Source of the DNA: Neisseria mucosa
Lineage (GTDB): Bacteria; Pseudomonadota; Gammaproteobacteria; Burkholderiales; Neisseriaceae
Length of the DNA: 64,000 nucleotides
Assembly: GCA_003028315.1 (NCBI GenBank)
Contig: CP028150.1
Span: 1,240,001 to 1,304,000, forward strand
Direction of reading: 5' to 3'
The notes below the pieces were generated by a model. The model was not told the origin of the DNA. It was given only the letters and a program-made list of their open reading frames with translations, and did not search any database. Each line of letters begins with the position of its first letter. The stretch's first letter is position 1. Below are positions 18,307 through 27,898 of the stretch, in pieces. Position numbers and translations under genes: made by a program.

Positions 18307-18735
18307 TTACAATCGCAACTCTTCAAAATGGTTACTTACCGTAACATTTGAAACAGTAGGAAAATCCATCAGTTCTGGGTTGATTATGTAATTTGTCAAA
18401 CTATCAGAAGGATTCAAATGGTAAATAGTCGTCAAAACATTAACAAAAAACCTTTCCCCTTTTACCATTATTTTTTCATCGACATCCGTTATAAAATAAA
18501 TTTCCCTATCTTTCAGATATATGATTTGATTTCTCTTCAAATCTACCGTCCATTCCTCAATCGATTTATTCATGCGTGCATTTTGAATATACAGTTCAAA
18601 CTGATGGCCATAAGAAAAATCTATTCCTACTTTAATAAATAAATCATCTCCAAAAAATTTGGATTCAAAATCAGCCCATAGCTCATCTTGAAATTTTTTA
18701 TTTACTTCTTTTATGAAATCATTAAATTCAATCAT
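18307..18735 (-). CDS. AT-rich hypothetical protein
   Basis: 142 residues with no recognised domain, mixed alpha/beta in appearance and rich in Phe, Ile, Asn and Asp. Codon use is clearly more AT-rich than that of the flanking phosphohexomutase and cysJ genes, which suggests acquisition. Small acidic orphans of this kind in Neisseria are often immunity proteins, but no toxin gene is adjacent, so that is speculation. No terminator is apparent after its stop other than the paired uptake sequence shared with the convergent mutase gene. Confidence 0.6.
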   Translation of the reverse strand: MIEFNDFIKEVNKKFQDELWADFESKFFGDDLFIKVGIDFSYGHQFELYIQNARMNKSIEEWTVDLKRNQIIYLKDREIYFITDVDEKIMVKGERFFVNVLTTIYHLNPSDSLTNYIINPELMDFPTVSNVTVSNHFEELRL

Positions 18736-19051
18736 CTGATTACCTTCGACGGCAGCTTTATATAAGCTGCTTGATTAGTTGTCCGATGGACATCTGCGCT
18801 TTTGCTGCCCCTTAAAAATCTCAAAAGATTATAGTCGGGTCGTCTGAAAACCGATATCAACCCTCTCCCCCTCTCCCAATCCAGAATATAACGAAATCGC
18901 ATTAAATTAAAACCAAGCATTCTTTCCGTTTTTCAGACGACCTGTTTACAGTATCGCCACTGTTTTCAGAAAAATCACCATTCAACCAAACAATTAAAGC
19001 CGCGCAGGCAAACGTTCTGCCTCAAGCAGCCGTCCGTACAAAGGAACCGAC

Positions 19052-20827
19052 ATGACCCCAGCCAACCCGCTTCCCACCGAACTTTCCGCACAACTCGCCG
19101 CCCTCTCGCCTACACAGCTCGCTTGGCTTTCCGGCTACTGCTGGGCGCAAAGTCAAGGGGCGGCGGGCGGTTTGAGTGTTTCCGCCGCTCCTGCCGTTGC
19201 AGCCCCCGCGCGACGCGTGTTGGTCTTATCCGCCTCGCAAACGGGCAATGCGCGCGGCGTTGCCGAATCTTTACACGCCAAACTCAAAAACGCCGGCGTA
19301 GAAGCCGTATTGAGCAGCGCGGGGGACTTCAAAAGCAAAACCCTGCCCGATGAAGACATCGTGTTATTGGTAACATCCACGCAAGGCGAGGGCGAGCCGC
19401 CCGAAGAAGCCCTGCCGCTGTATAAATTCGTCTTCGGCAAAAAAGCCCCCGATTTGGGCAAACTCACTTTTGCCGTCTTGGGTTTGGGCGATTCTTCCTA
19501 TCCTAATTTCTGCCAAGCGGGCAAAGACTTTGACGCCAAATTCGCCGAACTGGGCGCACGTCGTCTGAACGACTTGGGCATCTGCGATTTAGAGTTCCAA
19601 AGCGCCGCCGACGCGTGGATAGAAGCCGTCGTCCCACAAGTTGCCGAGCTTGCCGTGCAAACCGCCGCAGCATCCGTTGCAACACCTGCTGCCCTTCAAA
19701 CCGCAGGCACTGTCTATACCAAAGACAAACCCTATACCGCCACCCTGTCCGTCCGCCAAAAAATCACGTCCCGCTCTGCCGAGAAAGACGTGGAGCACAT
19801 CGAAATCGACCTGTCCGGTTCCGGGCTGCACTATCAGGCAGGCGACGCATTGGGCGTACTCCCGCTCAACGCTCCCGCTTTGGTTCAAGAAATCCTCGAT
19901 TTGCACCAATTAAGCGGCGAAGAAAAAATCCGCCTTTCAGACGACCTCGAAACCGACATCCGCACCGCCCTGACCGAGTCCGCCGACATCACACAAAACA
20001 CGCCGGCGCTCGTGCAGCAATATGCCGAGTTGTCCGGCAGCGAAGAACTCAAAACCACAGCCGCCGACAAAGCCCGATTGGACGCCTACCTCGCCGCCAC
20101 CCCGCCCGTCGGCGTCTTCGCCGCCCACCCCCATCCGCTGGACGCGCAAACCCTGTTCCAACTGTTCCGCCCCCAAACCCCGCGCCTTTACTCCATCGCC
20201 TCCGCGCAAGACGAAGTCGGCGAAGAAGTCCACCTGACCGTCGGCGTCGTCCGCTTCGAACACCACGGCAACACCTACACCGGCGCAGCGTCAGGCTATC
20301 TGGGCGAACGCCTTGAAGAAGGCGGAGAAGTACGCGTCTTCGTCGAACCCAACCCCAACTTCCGCCTGCCCGCCGACGGCAACACCCCCGTCATCATGAT
20401 AGGCGCAGGCACAGGCATCGCCCCCTTCCGCGCCTTCATGCAGCAACGCGACGCCAACGGCGACAATGGCAAAAACTGGCTCATCTTCGGCAACCAACGC
20501 CTCGCCGACGACTTCCTCTACCAGCTCGAATGGAGCGATTACCGCAAAGACGGCATCCTCACCCGCGCCGACTTGGCATGGAGCAGACAAGGCGAACACA
20601 AAGTCTATGTCCAACACAAAATCGCCGAACACGCCGCCGAAGTTTGGAACTGGCTGCAACAAGGCGCACACCTCTACGTCTGCGGCGACGCCACCCGCAT
20701 GGCACGCGACGTAGAAACCGCCCTGATCAACGTCATCGAAACCCAAGGCAAACTCAGCCGTGACGATGCCGAAGACTATCTCAACGAAATGCGCGAAGAC
20801 AAACGCTACCAACGCGACGTTTATTGA
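19052..20827 (+). CDS. cysJ: Sulfite reductase [NADPH] flavoprotein alpha subunit
   Basis: 591 residues. It passes electrons from NADPH through FAD and FMN to the sulfite reductase haemoprotein. The N-terminal flavodoxin domain starts at VLVLSASQTGNARG (about 52) and includes TSTQGEGEPPEEA. The FAD-binding segment RLYSIASA follows, then the NADP(H) part GAGTGIAPFRAFMQ and the C-terminal YLNEMREDKRYQRDVY ending in Tyr. cysI is not adjacent on either side, unlike the usual cysJI pair, so the partner must be elsewhere. An in-frame uptake sequence occurs at 19936-19947. Confidence 0.95.
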   Translation: MTPANPLPTELSAQLAALSPTQLAWLSGYCWAQSQGAAGGLSVSAAPAVAAPARRVLVLSASQTGNARGVAESLHAKLKNAGVEAVLSSAGDFKSKTLPDEDIVLLVTSTQGEGEPPEEALPLYKFVFGKKAPDLGKLTFAVLGLGDSSYPNFCQAGKDFDAKFAELGARRLNDLGICDLEFQSAADAWIEAVVPQVAELAVQTAAASVATPAALQTAGTVYTKDKPYTATLSVRQKITSRSAEKDVEHIEIDLSGSGLHYQAGDALGVLPLNAPALVQEILDLHQLSGEEKIRLSDDLETDIRTALTESADITQNTPALVQQYAELSGSEELKTTAADKARLDAYLAATPPVGVFAAHPHPLDAQTLFQLFRPQTPRLYSIASAQDEVGEEVHLTVGVVRFEHHGNTYTGAASGYLGERLEEGGEVRVFVEPNPNFRLPADGNTPVIMIGAGTGIAPFRAFMQQRDANGDNGKNWLIFGNQRLADDFLYQLEWSDYRKDGILTRADLAWSRQGEHKVYVQHKIAEHAAEVWNWLQQGAHLYVCGDATRMARDVETALINVIETQGKLSRDDAEDYLNEMREDKRYQRDVY

Positions 20828-20840
20828 TACCGCCCCAAAC

Positions 20841-20886
20841 AAAAGGTCGTCTGAAAAGCCCAAATCAGGTTTTCAGACGACCTTTT
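20841..20886. terminator. Paired uptake sequences between convergent genes
   Basis: AAAAGGTCGTCTGAAAA and its complement separate cysJ from the convergent permease gene, with runs of A and T on both sides. Confidence 0.8.
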
Positions 20887-21562
20887 ACCAAATCTTATTC
20901 GACGGTTTCAGGTAGCGTCCGTCATCAAATGTATTAATCCACTGCGGCCTTAACGCAATAAAAATAGCAGCGGTAATACCGCTTAAAAACGCTTCCGCCC
21001 ATGCAATGAGGAAAAACACGGGAAATGCCATACTCCACAATGCCGTTTCAGGAAAAGCCCGCACCCTGTCCAATATGCCGACCAAAACACCCCCGGTCAG
21101 CAGCATGCCCGCTGCGGATGCTAAAAAACCATTGACGAAAATGAAGATAAAAATATTGGCGGGAAGCCGGTTGACCCAGGCGCGTGACAGCAAATTGACC
21201 GCCAGCGCAGGCAGAAACAACGCAAGCGCATTGACCGGATAAGCCTGCCAATCTGAGCCGAATATCCAAACATAGGGCAAATACAGCAACGCACAGACCC
21301 AAAATGCCAGCGGGACACCGAGCATCAAGGCAATCAGGTTGACCGCCAAAAGATGGTAACTCATCCCCGCAAGCTGCCCGCCATCAGGGGTGGCATTCAA
21401 GCTCCAGACCGACGCCAAAATAATCCCTGCCAATGCGGCAGCCGAGCCATGTTTTCGAAAATCACGATAAGCCTTCGGTGCGGATAATGCCAACAATAAA
21501 ACCAACACGCACCACGCAGCGGCCAAAATCAAACCCGAAAACCATCCCGTTTGGAAAAGCAT
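20885..21562 (-). CDS. Energy-coupling-factor-type (CbiM-like) permease protein
   Basis: 225 residues with about six to seven hydrophobic segments. The GMSYHLLAVNLIALMLGVPLAFW stretch and the C-terminal AEAFLSGITAAIFIALRP and FDDGRYL region resemble the CbiM/NikM-like substrate-binding membrane subunits of cobalt/nickel ECF transporters. It lacks the adjacent ATPase and T-component genes expected of a full transporter, so it may work alone or with components encoded elsewhere. The minus-strand start at 21562 lies just before a single uptake sequence. Confidence 0.75.
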   Translation of the reverse strand: MLFQTGWFSGLILAAAWCVLVLLLALSAPKAYRDFRKHGSAAALAGIILASVWSLNATPDGGQLAGMSYHLLAVNLIALMLGVPLAFWVCALLYLPYVWIFGSDWQAYPVNALALFLPALAVNLLSRAWVNRLPANIFIFIFVNGFLASAAGMLLTGGVLVGILDRVRAFPETALWSMAFPVFFLIAWAEAFLSGITAAIFIALRPQWINTFDDGRYLKPSNKIW

Positions 21563-21710
21563 ATATCCTCAATGTTTAAAAAGCGTTTCAGACGACCTGA
21601 TTATAGTGGATTCGCACAACCGAAAGGAAACAAAGCCTTGTCGGTTTTGTTTCATCCTGAAAAGCGTTAGAATAACGGACTTTGCTTTTTTGACTCGGGA
21701 AAATTTCAAT

Positions 21711-24700
21711 ATGTTGTGGAGCGTGCTGATTATTATTTTATTGCTTGCCATCGGCATCGTGTTTTTACTGCATAAAAAACAAGAACAAGATTGGAAACGC
21801 GAGCTGGTCCGTCTGAAACGCGGCAGGGATTTTGACGAAAATCCGGACGCAGCGTACGAACTTACGGAAGAAGCAAAAACCGCAGGCAACAAAACCATCG
21901 CCCGCCTGCGTCTTTTGGCTGCGCAACACGACTACAAGAAACGTACGCAAACGCTTTCAGACGACTCCTCTTTCTCTCCAAGCTCGCTGGCGGAGGCTAT
22001 GGGCGCATTCCAAGTTTCCCCTTCCGTACAAGAAGATGCGGCAGATTCATCGCCCGCATACGAAACGTCGTCTGAAACCGATTTCGAGCCGGAATACCTC
22101 CACGAGCCTGAATTTCCCCAAACACCCGACATCCCCCCCAAAAAAGTCCGTCCAAATGCCCACAAACCTGAGCAATATCCGGAAATCGTACCGTTCGAAA
22201 CGTCCGATACGCCGGAATATACGCCCGGCTTGGTAACAGGCGGTGCCTTCGAAGAGATTACTTTGGAAGAAGCCACCCGCTCGCTGACTGAAGCTGCCGT
22301 CCAAGAATGGGAAGAGCATCAAACCGCCAAACAAAACCCCGTTGCCATCACTACTGAAAGCGAACCGGAAATCCGTTTGGTACGGACATCGGTTACACCG
22401 ATGAAAGGTTTGGAAGTCATTGATTTCAACGACCCTGTCTTACGCCGTACGCGCGAACGCGTCAAATCTTATGTGGATAGCATCCATCTGGAAAAAGCCG
22501 GCCGTCCCCATATCGAAACGGCACAAACCGCTTTGCGTACTGCCGAACGTGAATCCATCCCCTCTACGGCCAACTATTACGGTCAAAAAGACGAAATCAA
22601 CGTCATCGACATCCAAAACAATCTCGCCATGCGCCGTGCCGCTCGCGACAAACTTGCCGCAGCCGTTGCCCCTGTGCGCGGATACCAGCCTCAAATTATT
22701 GAAGATGAAGATATTTTTGCCAATCTGAAACTGCCTGCAAACCGCCGCCGCACACTCAAGCACTCCGAAGCTGCCGCAGAAAAAATAACCCGTCGTCAAC
22801 TGTCTAAACAAGAAGCAGAAAGTGTTGAACAATCAACGGCGAAACCCACCTCATCCTTTACAGCAAGAAGCCAAGCTCCTGTTCTCAGCCGAAAAGCGGC
22901 GGTTCCCGCCAAACTGTCCCGCGCCGTTCGTGAAAACACTTTTATTTCCCGGCCGCCCGCTCCTGACGCAACCGTCATCGAACCGCCTCCCGTACCGCCC
23001 GTACCGGCACCTGCGGTCGATATTCCGAAACCGCCCAAATTCGATTTACCCGAAAACAAAATCGACATTCCCGAACCACCCGTGTTCCGTAATCATCCGT
23101 CCGTTTCCGTATTTGAGTCGGAAGTTAACGCACACATCAGCAACAATCCGGAAATCTCTATACATGATTACCTGATTCGCGAATCGGCAAGCGACACAAT
23201 TAAGGACGTTGATTCCGAAACAGACAACGATACCGCGGATGTATTCGGACGCGACCTGCCACACGAGCAAACGTCGTCTGAAAACATTGAAACCAATGAA
23301 ACACCGTGGTTTGACGGCGACGATGATTGGGACGCGGCTTCAGACGACCTCACCGCCCCGCAGACGAACAGCATCCATCTGCCGACTACCGCCCTGCTCC
23401 TCCCGCCCCAATTCGACCCGGCCGCCACGCAGACCGAAGAAGAATTGTTAAACAACAGCATCACCATCGAAGAGAAACTGGCAGAATTTAAGGTCAAAGT
23501 CAAAGTCGTGGATTCCTATTCCGGTCCGGTGATTACGCGTTACGAAATCGAACCTGATGTCGGCGTGCGCGGCAATTCGGTTATAAACCTTGAAAAAGAC
23601 CTTGCCCGTTCGCTCGGTGTTGCCTCTATCCGCGTCGTCGAAACCATACCCGGCAAAACCTGCATGGGCTTGGAGCTGCCGAACCCGAAACGCCAAATGA
23701 TACGCCTGAGCGAAATCTTCAATTCGCCCGCGTTTGCCGAATCCAAATCCAAGCTGACGCTCGCGCTCGGTCAGGACATTACCGGTCAGCCCGTCGTTAC
23801 CGACTTGGGCAAAGCACCGCATTTGTTGGTTGCCGGTACAACCGGTTCGGGTAAATCGGTCGGCGTTAATGCCATGATTTTATCTATGCTCTTCAAAGCA
23901 ACGCCTGAAGACGTGCGCATGATTATGATTGACCCGAAAATGCTGGAATTGAGCATTTACGAAGGCATTCCGCACCTGCTCGCGCCTGTCGTTACCGATA
24001 TGAAGCTGGCGGCCAATGCGCTCAACTGGTGCGTCAACGAAATGGAAAAACGCTATCGTCTGATGAGCCATGTAGGCGTTCGCAACCTTGCTGGCTTCAA
24101 TCAAAAAATCATGGAAGCTGCCACACAAGGCATGAAAATTGCCAACCCGTTCAGCCTGACGCCTGACGATCCTGAACCTTTGGAAAAACTGCCGTTTATC
24201 GTAGTCGTGGTTGACGAGTTCGCCGATTTGATGATGACCGCAGGCAAGAAAATCGAAGAACTGATTGCCCGCCTTGCCCAAAAAGCCCGCGCAGCAGGCA
24301 TCCATTTGATTCTTGCCACACAACGCCCCAGCGTCGATGTCATCACAGGTCTGATTAAAGCCAACATCCCGACACGCATCGCCTTCCAAGTATCCAGCAA
24401 AATCGACAGCCGTACGATTCTCGACCAAATGGGCGCGGAAAACCTGCTCGGACAAGGCGATATGCTGTTCCTGCCGCCTGGTACAGGTTATCCGCAACGC
24501 GTCCACGGCGCATTCGCTTCAGACGACGAAGTACACCGCGTAGTCGAATATTTGAAACAATTCGGCGAACCCGATTACATCGACGATATTCTGATGAGCG
24601 GCACAACCGACGATCTGCCGGGTATCAGCCGCAGCAGCGACAGCGAAGTTGATCCGATGTATGACGATGCCGTCTCTGTCGTTCTGAAAACGCGCAAAGC

Positions 24701-24851
24701 CAGCATTTCCGGCATTCAGCGTCAATTACGCATCGGCTACAACCGCGCCGCCCGCCTGATTGACCAAATGGAAGCAGACGGCATCGTTTCGCCTGCCGAA
24801 ACCAACGGCAACCGTACCGTTTTGGCGCAAAGCAGCGAACATTTGGACTAA
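21711..24851 (+). CDS. ftsK: DNA translocase FtsK (single N-terminal anchor type)
   Basis: About 1046 residues from the ATG at 21711 (MLWSVLIIIL), which begins at the membrane anchor; the frame extends upstream without such a start. There is only one transmembrane segment, instead of the four of E. coli FtsK, then a ~550-residue Pro/Glu-rich linker. The motor has Walker A GTTGSGKSVG near residue 711 and Walker B VVVVDEFADLM. The C-terminal gamma winged-helix (DPMYDDAVSVVLKTRKASISGIQ...) recognises polar sequences and activates XerCD, whose XerD is at 33.4 kb. The linker contains several in-frame uptake-like sequences (22068, 23271, 23339, and partial copies). Confidence 0.95.
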   Translation: MLWSVLIIILLLAIGIVFLLHKKQEQDWKRELVRLKRGRDFDENPDAAYELTEEAKTAGNKTIARLRLLAAQHDYKKRTQTLSDDSSFSPSSLAEAMGAFQVSPSVQEDAADSSPAYETSSETDFEPEYLHEPEFPQTPDIPPKKVRPNAHKPEQYPEIVPFETSDTPEYTPGLVTGGAFEEITLEEATRSLTEAAVQEWEEHQTAKQNPVAITTESEPEIRLVRTSVTPMKGLEVIDFNDPVLRRTRERVKSYVDSIHLEKAGRPHIETAQTALRTAERESIPSTANYYGQKDEINVIDIQNNLAMRRAARDKLAAAVAPVRGYQPQIIEDEDIFANLKLPANRRRTLKHSEAAAEKITRRQLSKQEAESVEQSTAKPTSSFTARSQAPVLSRKAAVPAKLSRAVRENTFISRPPAPDATVIEPPPVPPVPAPAVDIPKPPKFDLPENKIDIPEPPVFRNHPSVSVFESEVNAHISNNPEISIHDYLIRESASDTIKDVDSETDNDTADVFGRDLPHEQTSSENIETNETPWFDGDDDWDAASDDLTAPQTNSIHLPTTALLLPPQFDPAATQTEEELLNNSITIEEKLAEFKVKVKVVDSYSGPVITRYEIEPDVGVRGNSVINLEKDLARSLGVASIRVVETIPGKTCMGLELPNPKRQMIRLSEIFNSPAFAESKSKLTLALGQDITGQPVVTDLGKAPHLLVAGTTGSGKSVGVNAMILSMLFKATPEDVRMIMIDPKMLELSIYEGIPHLLAPVVTDMKLAANALNWCVNEMEKRYRLMSHVGVRNLAGFNQKIMEAATQGMKIANPFSLTPDDPEPLEKLPFIVVVVDEFADLMMTAGKKIEELIARLAQKARAAGIHLILATQRPSVDVITGLIKANIPTRIAFQVSSKIDSRTILDQMGAENLLGQGDMLFLPPGTGYPQRVHGAFASDDEVHRVVEYLKQFGEPDYIDDILMSGTTDDLPGISRSSDSEVDPMYDDAVSVVLKTRKASISGIQRQLRIGYNRAARLIDQMEADGIVSPAETNGNRTVLAQSSEHLD

Positions 24852-24885
24852 AGCCACACCAGAGCAGGGAAAAAGCCGATTGCCG

Positions 24886-24913
24886 TTGCAGTTTCCCCTG
24901 ATTTTGGTACAAT
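24886..24913 (+). promoter_or_regulatory. Candidate promoter ahead of the greA leader
   Basis: TTGCAG (24886-24891), a 16-bp spacer and TACAAT (24908-24913) lie 35 bases after the ftsK stop and about 137 bases before the greA ATG. A terminator-like hairpin follows 25 bases downstream. Confidence 0.5.
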
Positions 24914-24937
24914 ACCGCCATTCATTCTTACACAGAC

Positions 24938-24975
24938 AAGCCGCCGAGATTTAGGCGGCTTGTATTTTTATTTTC
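24938..24975 (+). terminator. Hairpin with T-rich tail in the ftsK-greA interval
   Basis: Perfect stem AAGCCGCC / GGCGGCTT (24938-24961) followed by TGTATTTTTATTTT. It could end ftsK transcripts or act as a leader attenuator after the promoter at 24886-24913. Confidence 0.65.
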
Positions 24976-25050
24976 ATTTTTTGCGGATTATATTTACCGC
25001 ATATTTACCAAGCAAAAGCAGCCCAAACGCTTTTGCGGAGAAGACAAACC

Positions 25051-25527
25051 ATGCAAAAAATTCCATTGACCGTACGCGGCGCAGAATTGCTCAAACAAGA
25101 ATTGCAACGCCTCAAAAGCGTCGCCCGCCCCGAAATCATCGAAGCCATCGCCGAAGCCCGTTCGCACGGCGACTTGTCCGAAAACGCAGAATACGAAGCT
25201 GCCAAAGAAAAACAAGGCTTTATCGAAGGACGAATTTCCGAGTTGGAACACAAATTGTCCATGGCGCACATCATCAATCCCGCTGAAATCCACGCAGAAG
25301 GCAAAATCGTCTTCGGCACGACCGTAACGCTGGAAGATTTGGAAACCGAAGAACACGTTACCTATCAAATCGTCGGCGAAGACGAAGCAGACATCAAAGA
25401 AGGCAAAATCTACGTCGGCTCCCCCATTGCCCGAGCCCTAATCGGCAAAGAGGAAGGCGATGTCGCTGAAGTACAAGCCCCTGGTGGTGTACGCGAATAC
25501 GACATTATTTCGGTTCAATATATCTGA
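25051..25527 (+). CDS. greA: Transcription elongation factor GreA
   Basis: 158 residues, the normal GreA size. It rescues backtracked RNA polymerase by stimulating transcript cleavage. The N-terminal coiled coil carries the tip acidic pair in HGDLSENAEYEAAKE, and the C-terminal FKBP-like domain includes GSPIARALIGKEEGD. The start at 25051 was chosen because the family begins MQKIPLT; the upstream frame has no SD. The 100-nt leader contains a hairpin. A paired uptake-sequence terminator follows. Confidence 0.97.
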   Translation: MQKIPLTVRGAELLKQELQRLKSVARPEIIEAIAEARSHGDLSENAEYEAAKEKQGFIEGRISELEHKLSMAHIINPAEIHAEGKIVFGTTVTLEDLETEEHVTYQIVGEDEADIKEGKIYVGSPIARALIGKEEGDVAEVQAPGGVREYDIISVQYI

Positions 25528-25550
25528 TTGCCCTGAATATTATTAATATA

Positions 25551-25596
25551 AAAGGTCGTCTGAAAATCAAGGAAAATGGTTTTCAGACGACCTTTT
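25551..25596 (+). terminator. Paired uptake sequences, terminator of greA
   Basis: AAAGGTCGTCTGAAAA and its complement, 24 bases after the greA stop. Confidence 0.8.
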
Positions 25597-25702
25597 CAGC
25601 ATTCTCCCTAATTGCTGCTTAAAAGGAAAGATAAATCAAAGTTCCGACACAAGACAACTCAACTTCATATTCCTATCCCTACTTTTTCATCCGTATTCAG
25701 CA

Positions 25703-25738
25703 AAAAAGGTCGTCTGAAATCTTTCAGACGACCTTTTA
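25703..25738 (-). terminator. Paired uptake sequences, terminator of pnp
   Basis: AAAAAAGGTCGTCTGAAA and its complement with a very short loop, 22 bases after the pnp stop. It is the second such hairpin in the greA-pnp convergent gap. Confidence 0.8.
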
Positions 25739-25760
25739 TCAATCAAAATCGGCTCAACGA

Positions 25761-27881
25761 TTATTCAGGCGCTTTTTCTTCGCGCGCAGGAGCTTCGGTC
25801 AATGCTTTGATAGACAGACGCACGCGACCGCGGTCGTCCACTTCCAATGCTTTCACATTCACAACCTGACCGACTTGCAGATAGTCGCTGACGTTGCGTA
25901 CGCGCTCGTGGGCGATTTGGCTGATGTGTACCAAACCGTCTTTGCCCGGCATCACGCTGACGATGGCACCAACGTTGTTGTCGAGGATTTTAACCACAGT
26001 ACCTTCGTACACTTTGCCCACTTCCACTTCGGCAGTGATTTCTTCGATGCGTTTTTTCGCAGCGTCGCCGGCTTCTTGAGTGGTTGCGGCAATAGTGATG
26101 GTGCCGTCTTCCGCGATATTGATTTCAGTACCGGTTTCAGCGGTAATCGCACGGATGGTTTCACCGCCTTTGCCAATGACTTCACGGATTTTGTCTTGGT
26201 TGATTTTCATGGTAAACAGGCGCGGAGCGTGAGCAGACAGCTCTTGCGGACCTGCCACGGCGGCTTTCATCTCTTCCAAGATGTGCAGACGCGCGTCTTT
26301 GGCTTGCGCCAAAGCAATCTGCATGATTTCTTTGGTAATGCCTTGGATTTTGATGTCCATTTGCAGCGCGGTTACGCCTTCGGTCGTACCGGCAACTTTA
26401 AAGTCCATATCGCCCAAGTGATCCTCATCACCCAAGATGTCGGTCAACACGGCGAATTTGTTGTTGTCCAAAATCAGACCCATTGCGATACCGGCAACGT
26501 GTGCTTTCAAAGGCACACCGGCAGACAGCAAGCTCAAACAGCCGCCGCAGACGGAAGCCATAGAAGACGAACCGTTGGACTCGGTAATCTCGGAAACAAC
26601 ACGCATGGTGTAGCTGAATTCTTCAGGGGACGGCAATACGGCAACCAGTGCGCGTTTTGCCAAGCGGCCATGTCCGATTTCGCGGCGTTTCGGCGCGCCG
26701 ACGCGACCCACTTCGCCGGTAGAATACGGCGGGAAGTTGTAATGCAGCATAAAGCGGTCGGTGTATTCGCCGGAGAGTGCGTCAATAATTTGCTCGTCGC
26801 GCGAAGTACCCAAAGTCGCTACGGCAAGGGCTTGGGTTTCGCCACGGGTAAACAGAGCAGAACCATGTGTACGCGGCAGTACGCCGGTTTGGATGTTCAA
26901 CGGACGGACGGTGCGGGTATCGCGACCGTCGATACGCGGCTGACCTTCCAAAATTTGGGTGCGGACAACGTCGGCTTCCAAATGTTTGAAAATACCCTTG
27001 ATTTCGTTGGCAGCCAAAGTATCGGTTTCTTCGGTAATCAGCGCATCTTTTACTGCATTCCAAGCCTCGTCCAATTTAGCGGAACGCGCTTGTTTTTGAC
27101 GGATTTTGAACGCTTCTTTAATTGCTTCGCCTGCGATTTCGCGCACTTTGGCAACCAATTCTTCATTGGTTTCAGGTGCTTTCCAATCCCATACTTCAGG
27201 ATTTACTTCATCGGCGAACTCGTTGATGGCGTTAATCGCTACCTGCATTTGGTCGTGGCCGTAAACTACGGCACCCAACATCACGTCTTCAGGCAGGATT
27301 TTAGCTTCGGATTCCACCATCAAAACGGCTTTGGATGTACCCGCAACCACCAAGTCCAGCTTAGATTTAGCCAATTCGGCTTTGGTCGGGTTCAATACGT
27401 ACACACCGTTTACATAACCTACGCGTGCGGCACCAATCGGACCGGCAAACGGTACGCCGCTCAACACCAGCGCAGCGGATGCGCCGAGCATGGCAGGAAT
27501 GTCGGAATCAATTTCAGGGTCAACGGAAACCACCATCGCAACAATTTGGATATCGTGGTAGAAACCTTCAGGGAACAGCGGGCGGATAGGACGGTCAATC
27601 AGACGGCTGGTCAGGATTTCTTTTTCGCTTTGTTTACCTTCGCGCTTAAAGAAACCTCCGGGGATTTTACCTGCGGCGTAAGTGCGCTCAAGGTAATCGA
27701 CAGTCAGAGGGAAGAAGTCTTGACCTTCTTTGACTTCTTTGTTGGTGGTCACAGCGACCAAAACAACGGTATCTCCCATCGATACTTTAACAGCCGCTGC
27801 GGCTTGGCGCGCGATTTCGCCGGTTTCCAAGGTAACGGTGTGATTGCCGTATTGGAAGGTTTTAACGTGTTTATCGAACAT
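25761..27881 (-). CDS. pnp: Polyribonucleotide nucleotidyltransferase (PNPase)
   Basis: 706 residues from the ATG at 27881 (MFDKHVKTF), which has AAAGGAA just upstream; the frame opens 24 bases earlier. It degrades RNA 3'-5' phosphorolytically and is a degradosome component. Two RNase PH domains are present (FFPLTVDYLERTYAAGKIPGG and the SDR-type core around NGSSSMASVCGG), then a KH domain with GKGG at IREVIGKGGETIR and an S1 domain ending near LSIKAL. The leader contains a long nested inverted repeat (27899-27970). Confidence 0.98.
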   Translation of the reverse strand: MFDKHVKTFQYGNHTVTLETGEIARQAAAAVKVSMGDTVVLVAVTTNKEVKEGQDFFPLTVDYLERTYAAGKIPGGFFKREGKQSEKEILTSRLIDRPIRPLFPEGFYHDIQIVAMVVSVDPEIDSDIPAMLGASAALVLSGVPFAGPIGAARVGYVNGVYVLNPTKAELAKSKLDLVVAGTSKAVLMVESEAKILPEDVMLGAVVYGHDQMQVAINAINEFADEVNPEVWDWKAPETNEELVAKVREIAGEAIKEAFKIRQKQARSAKLDEAWNAVKDALITEETDTLAANEIKGIFKHLEADVVRTQILEGQPRIDGRDTRTVRPLNIQTGVLPRTHGSALFTRGETQALAVATLGTSRDEQIIDALSGEYTDRFMLHYNFPPYSTGEVGRVGAPKRREIGHGRLAKRALVAVLPSPEEFSYTMRVVSEITESNGSSSMASVCGGCLSLLSAGVPLKAHVAGIAMGLILDNNKFAVLTDILGDEDHLGDMDFKVAGTTEGVTALQMDIKIQGITKEIMQIALAQAKDARLHILEEMKAAVAGPQELSAHAPRLFTMKINQDKIREVIGKGGETIRAITAETGTEINIAEDGTITIAATTQEAGDAAKKRIEEITAEVEVGKVYEGTVVKILDNNVGAIVSVMPGKDGLVHISQIAHERVRNVSDYLQVGQVVNVKALEVDDRGRVRLSIKALTEAPAREEKAPE

Positions 27882-27898
27882 TTCGTTCCTTTCAGAAT

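Noticed and set aside
18732..18920. 62-codon frame on the minus strand
   Set aside because: It reads through a single uptake sequence (VFRRPD), the usual sign of a spurious frame in this genome.
21603..21613. TATAGTGGATT, like a Correia end
   Set aside because: Only 11 bases match and no other part of the element follows; too short to call.
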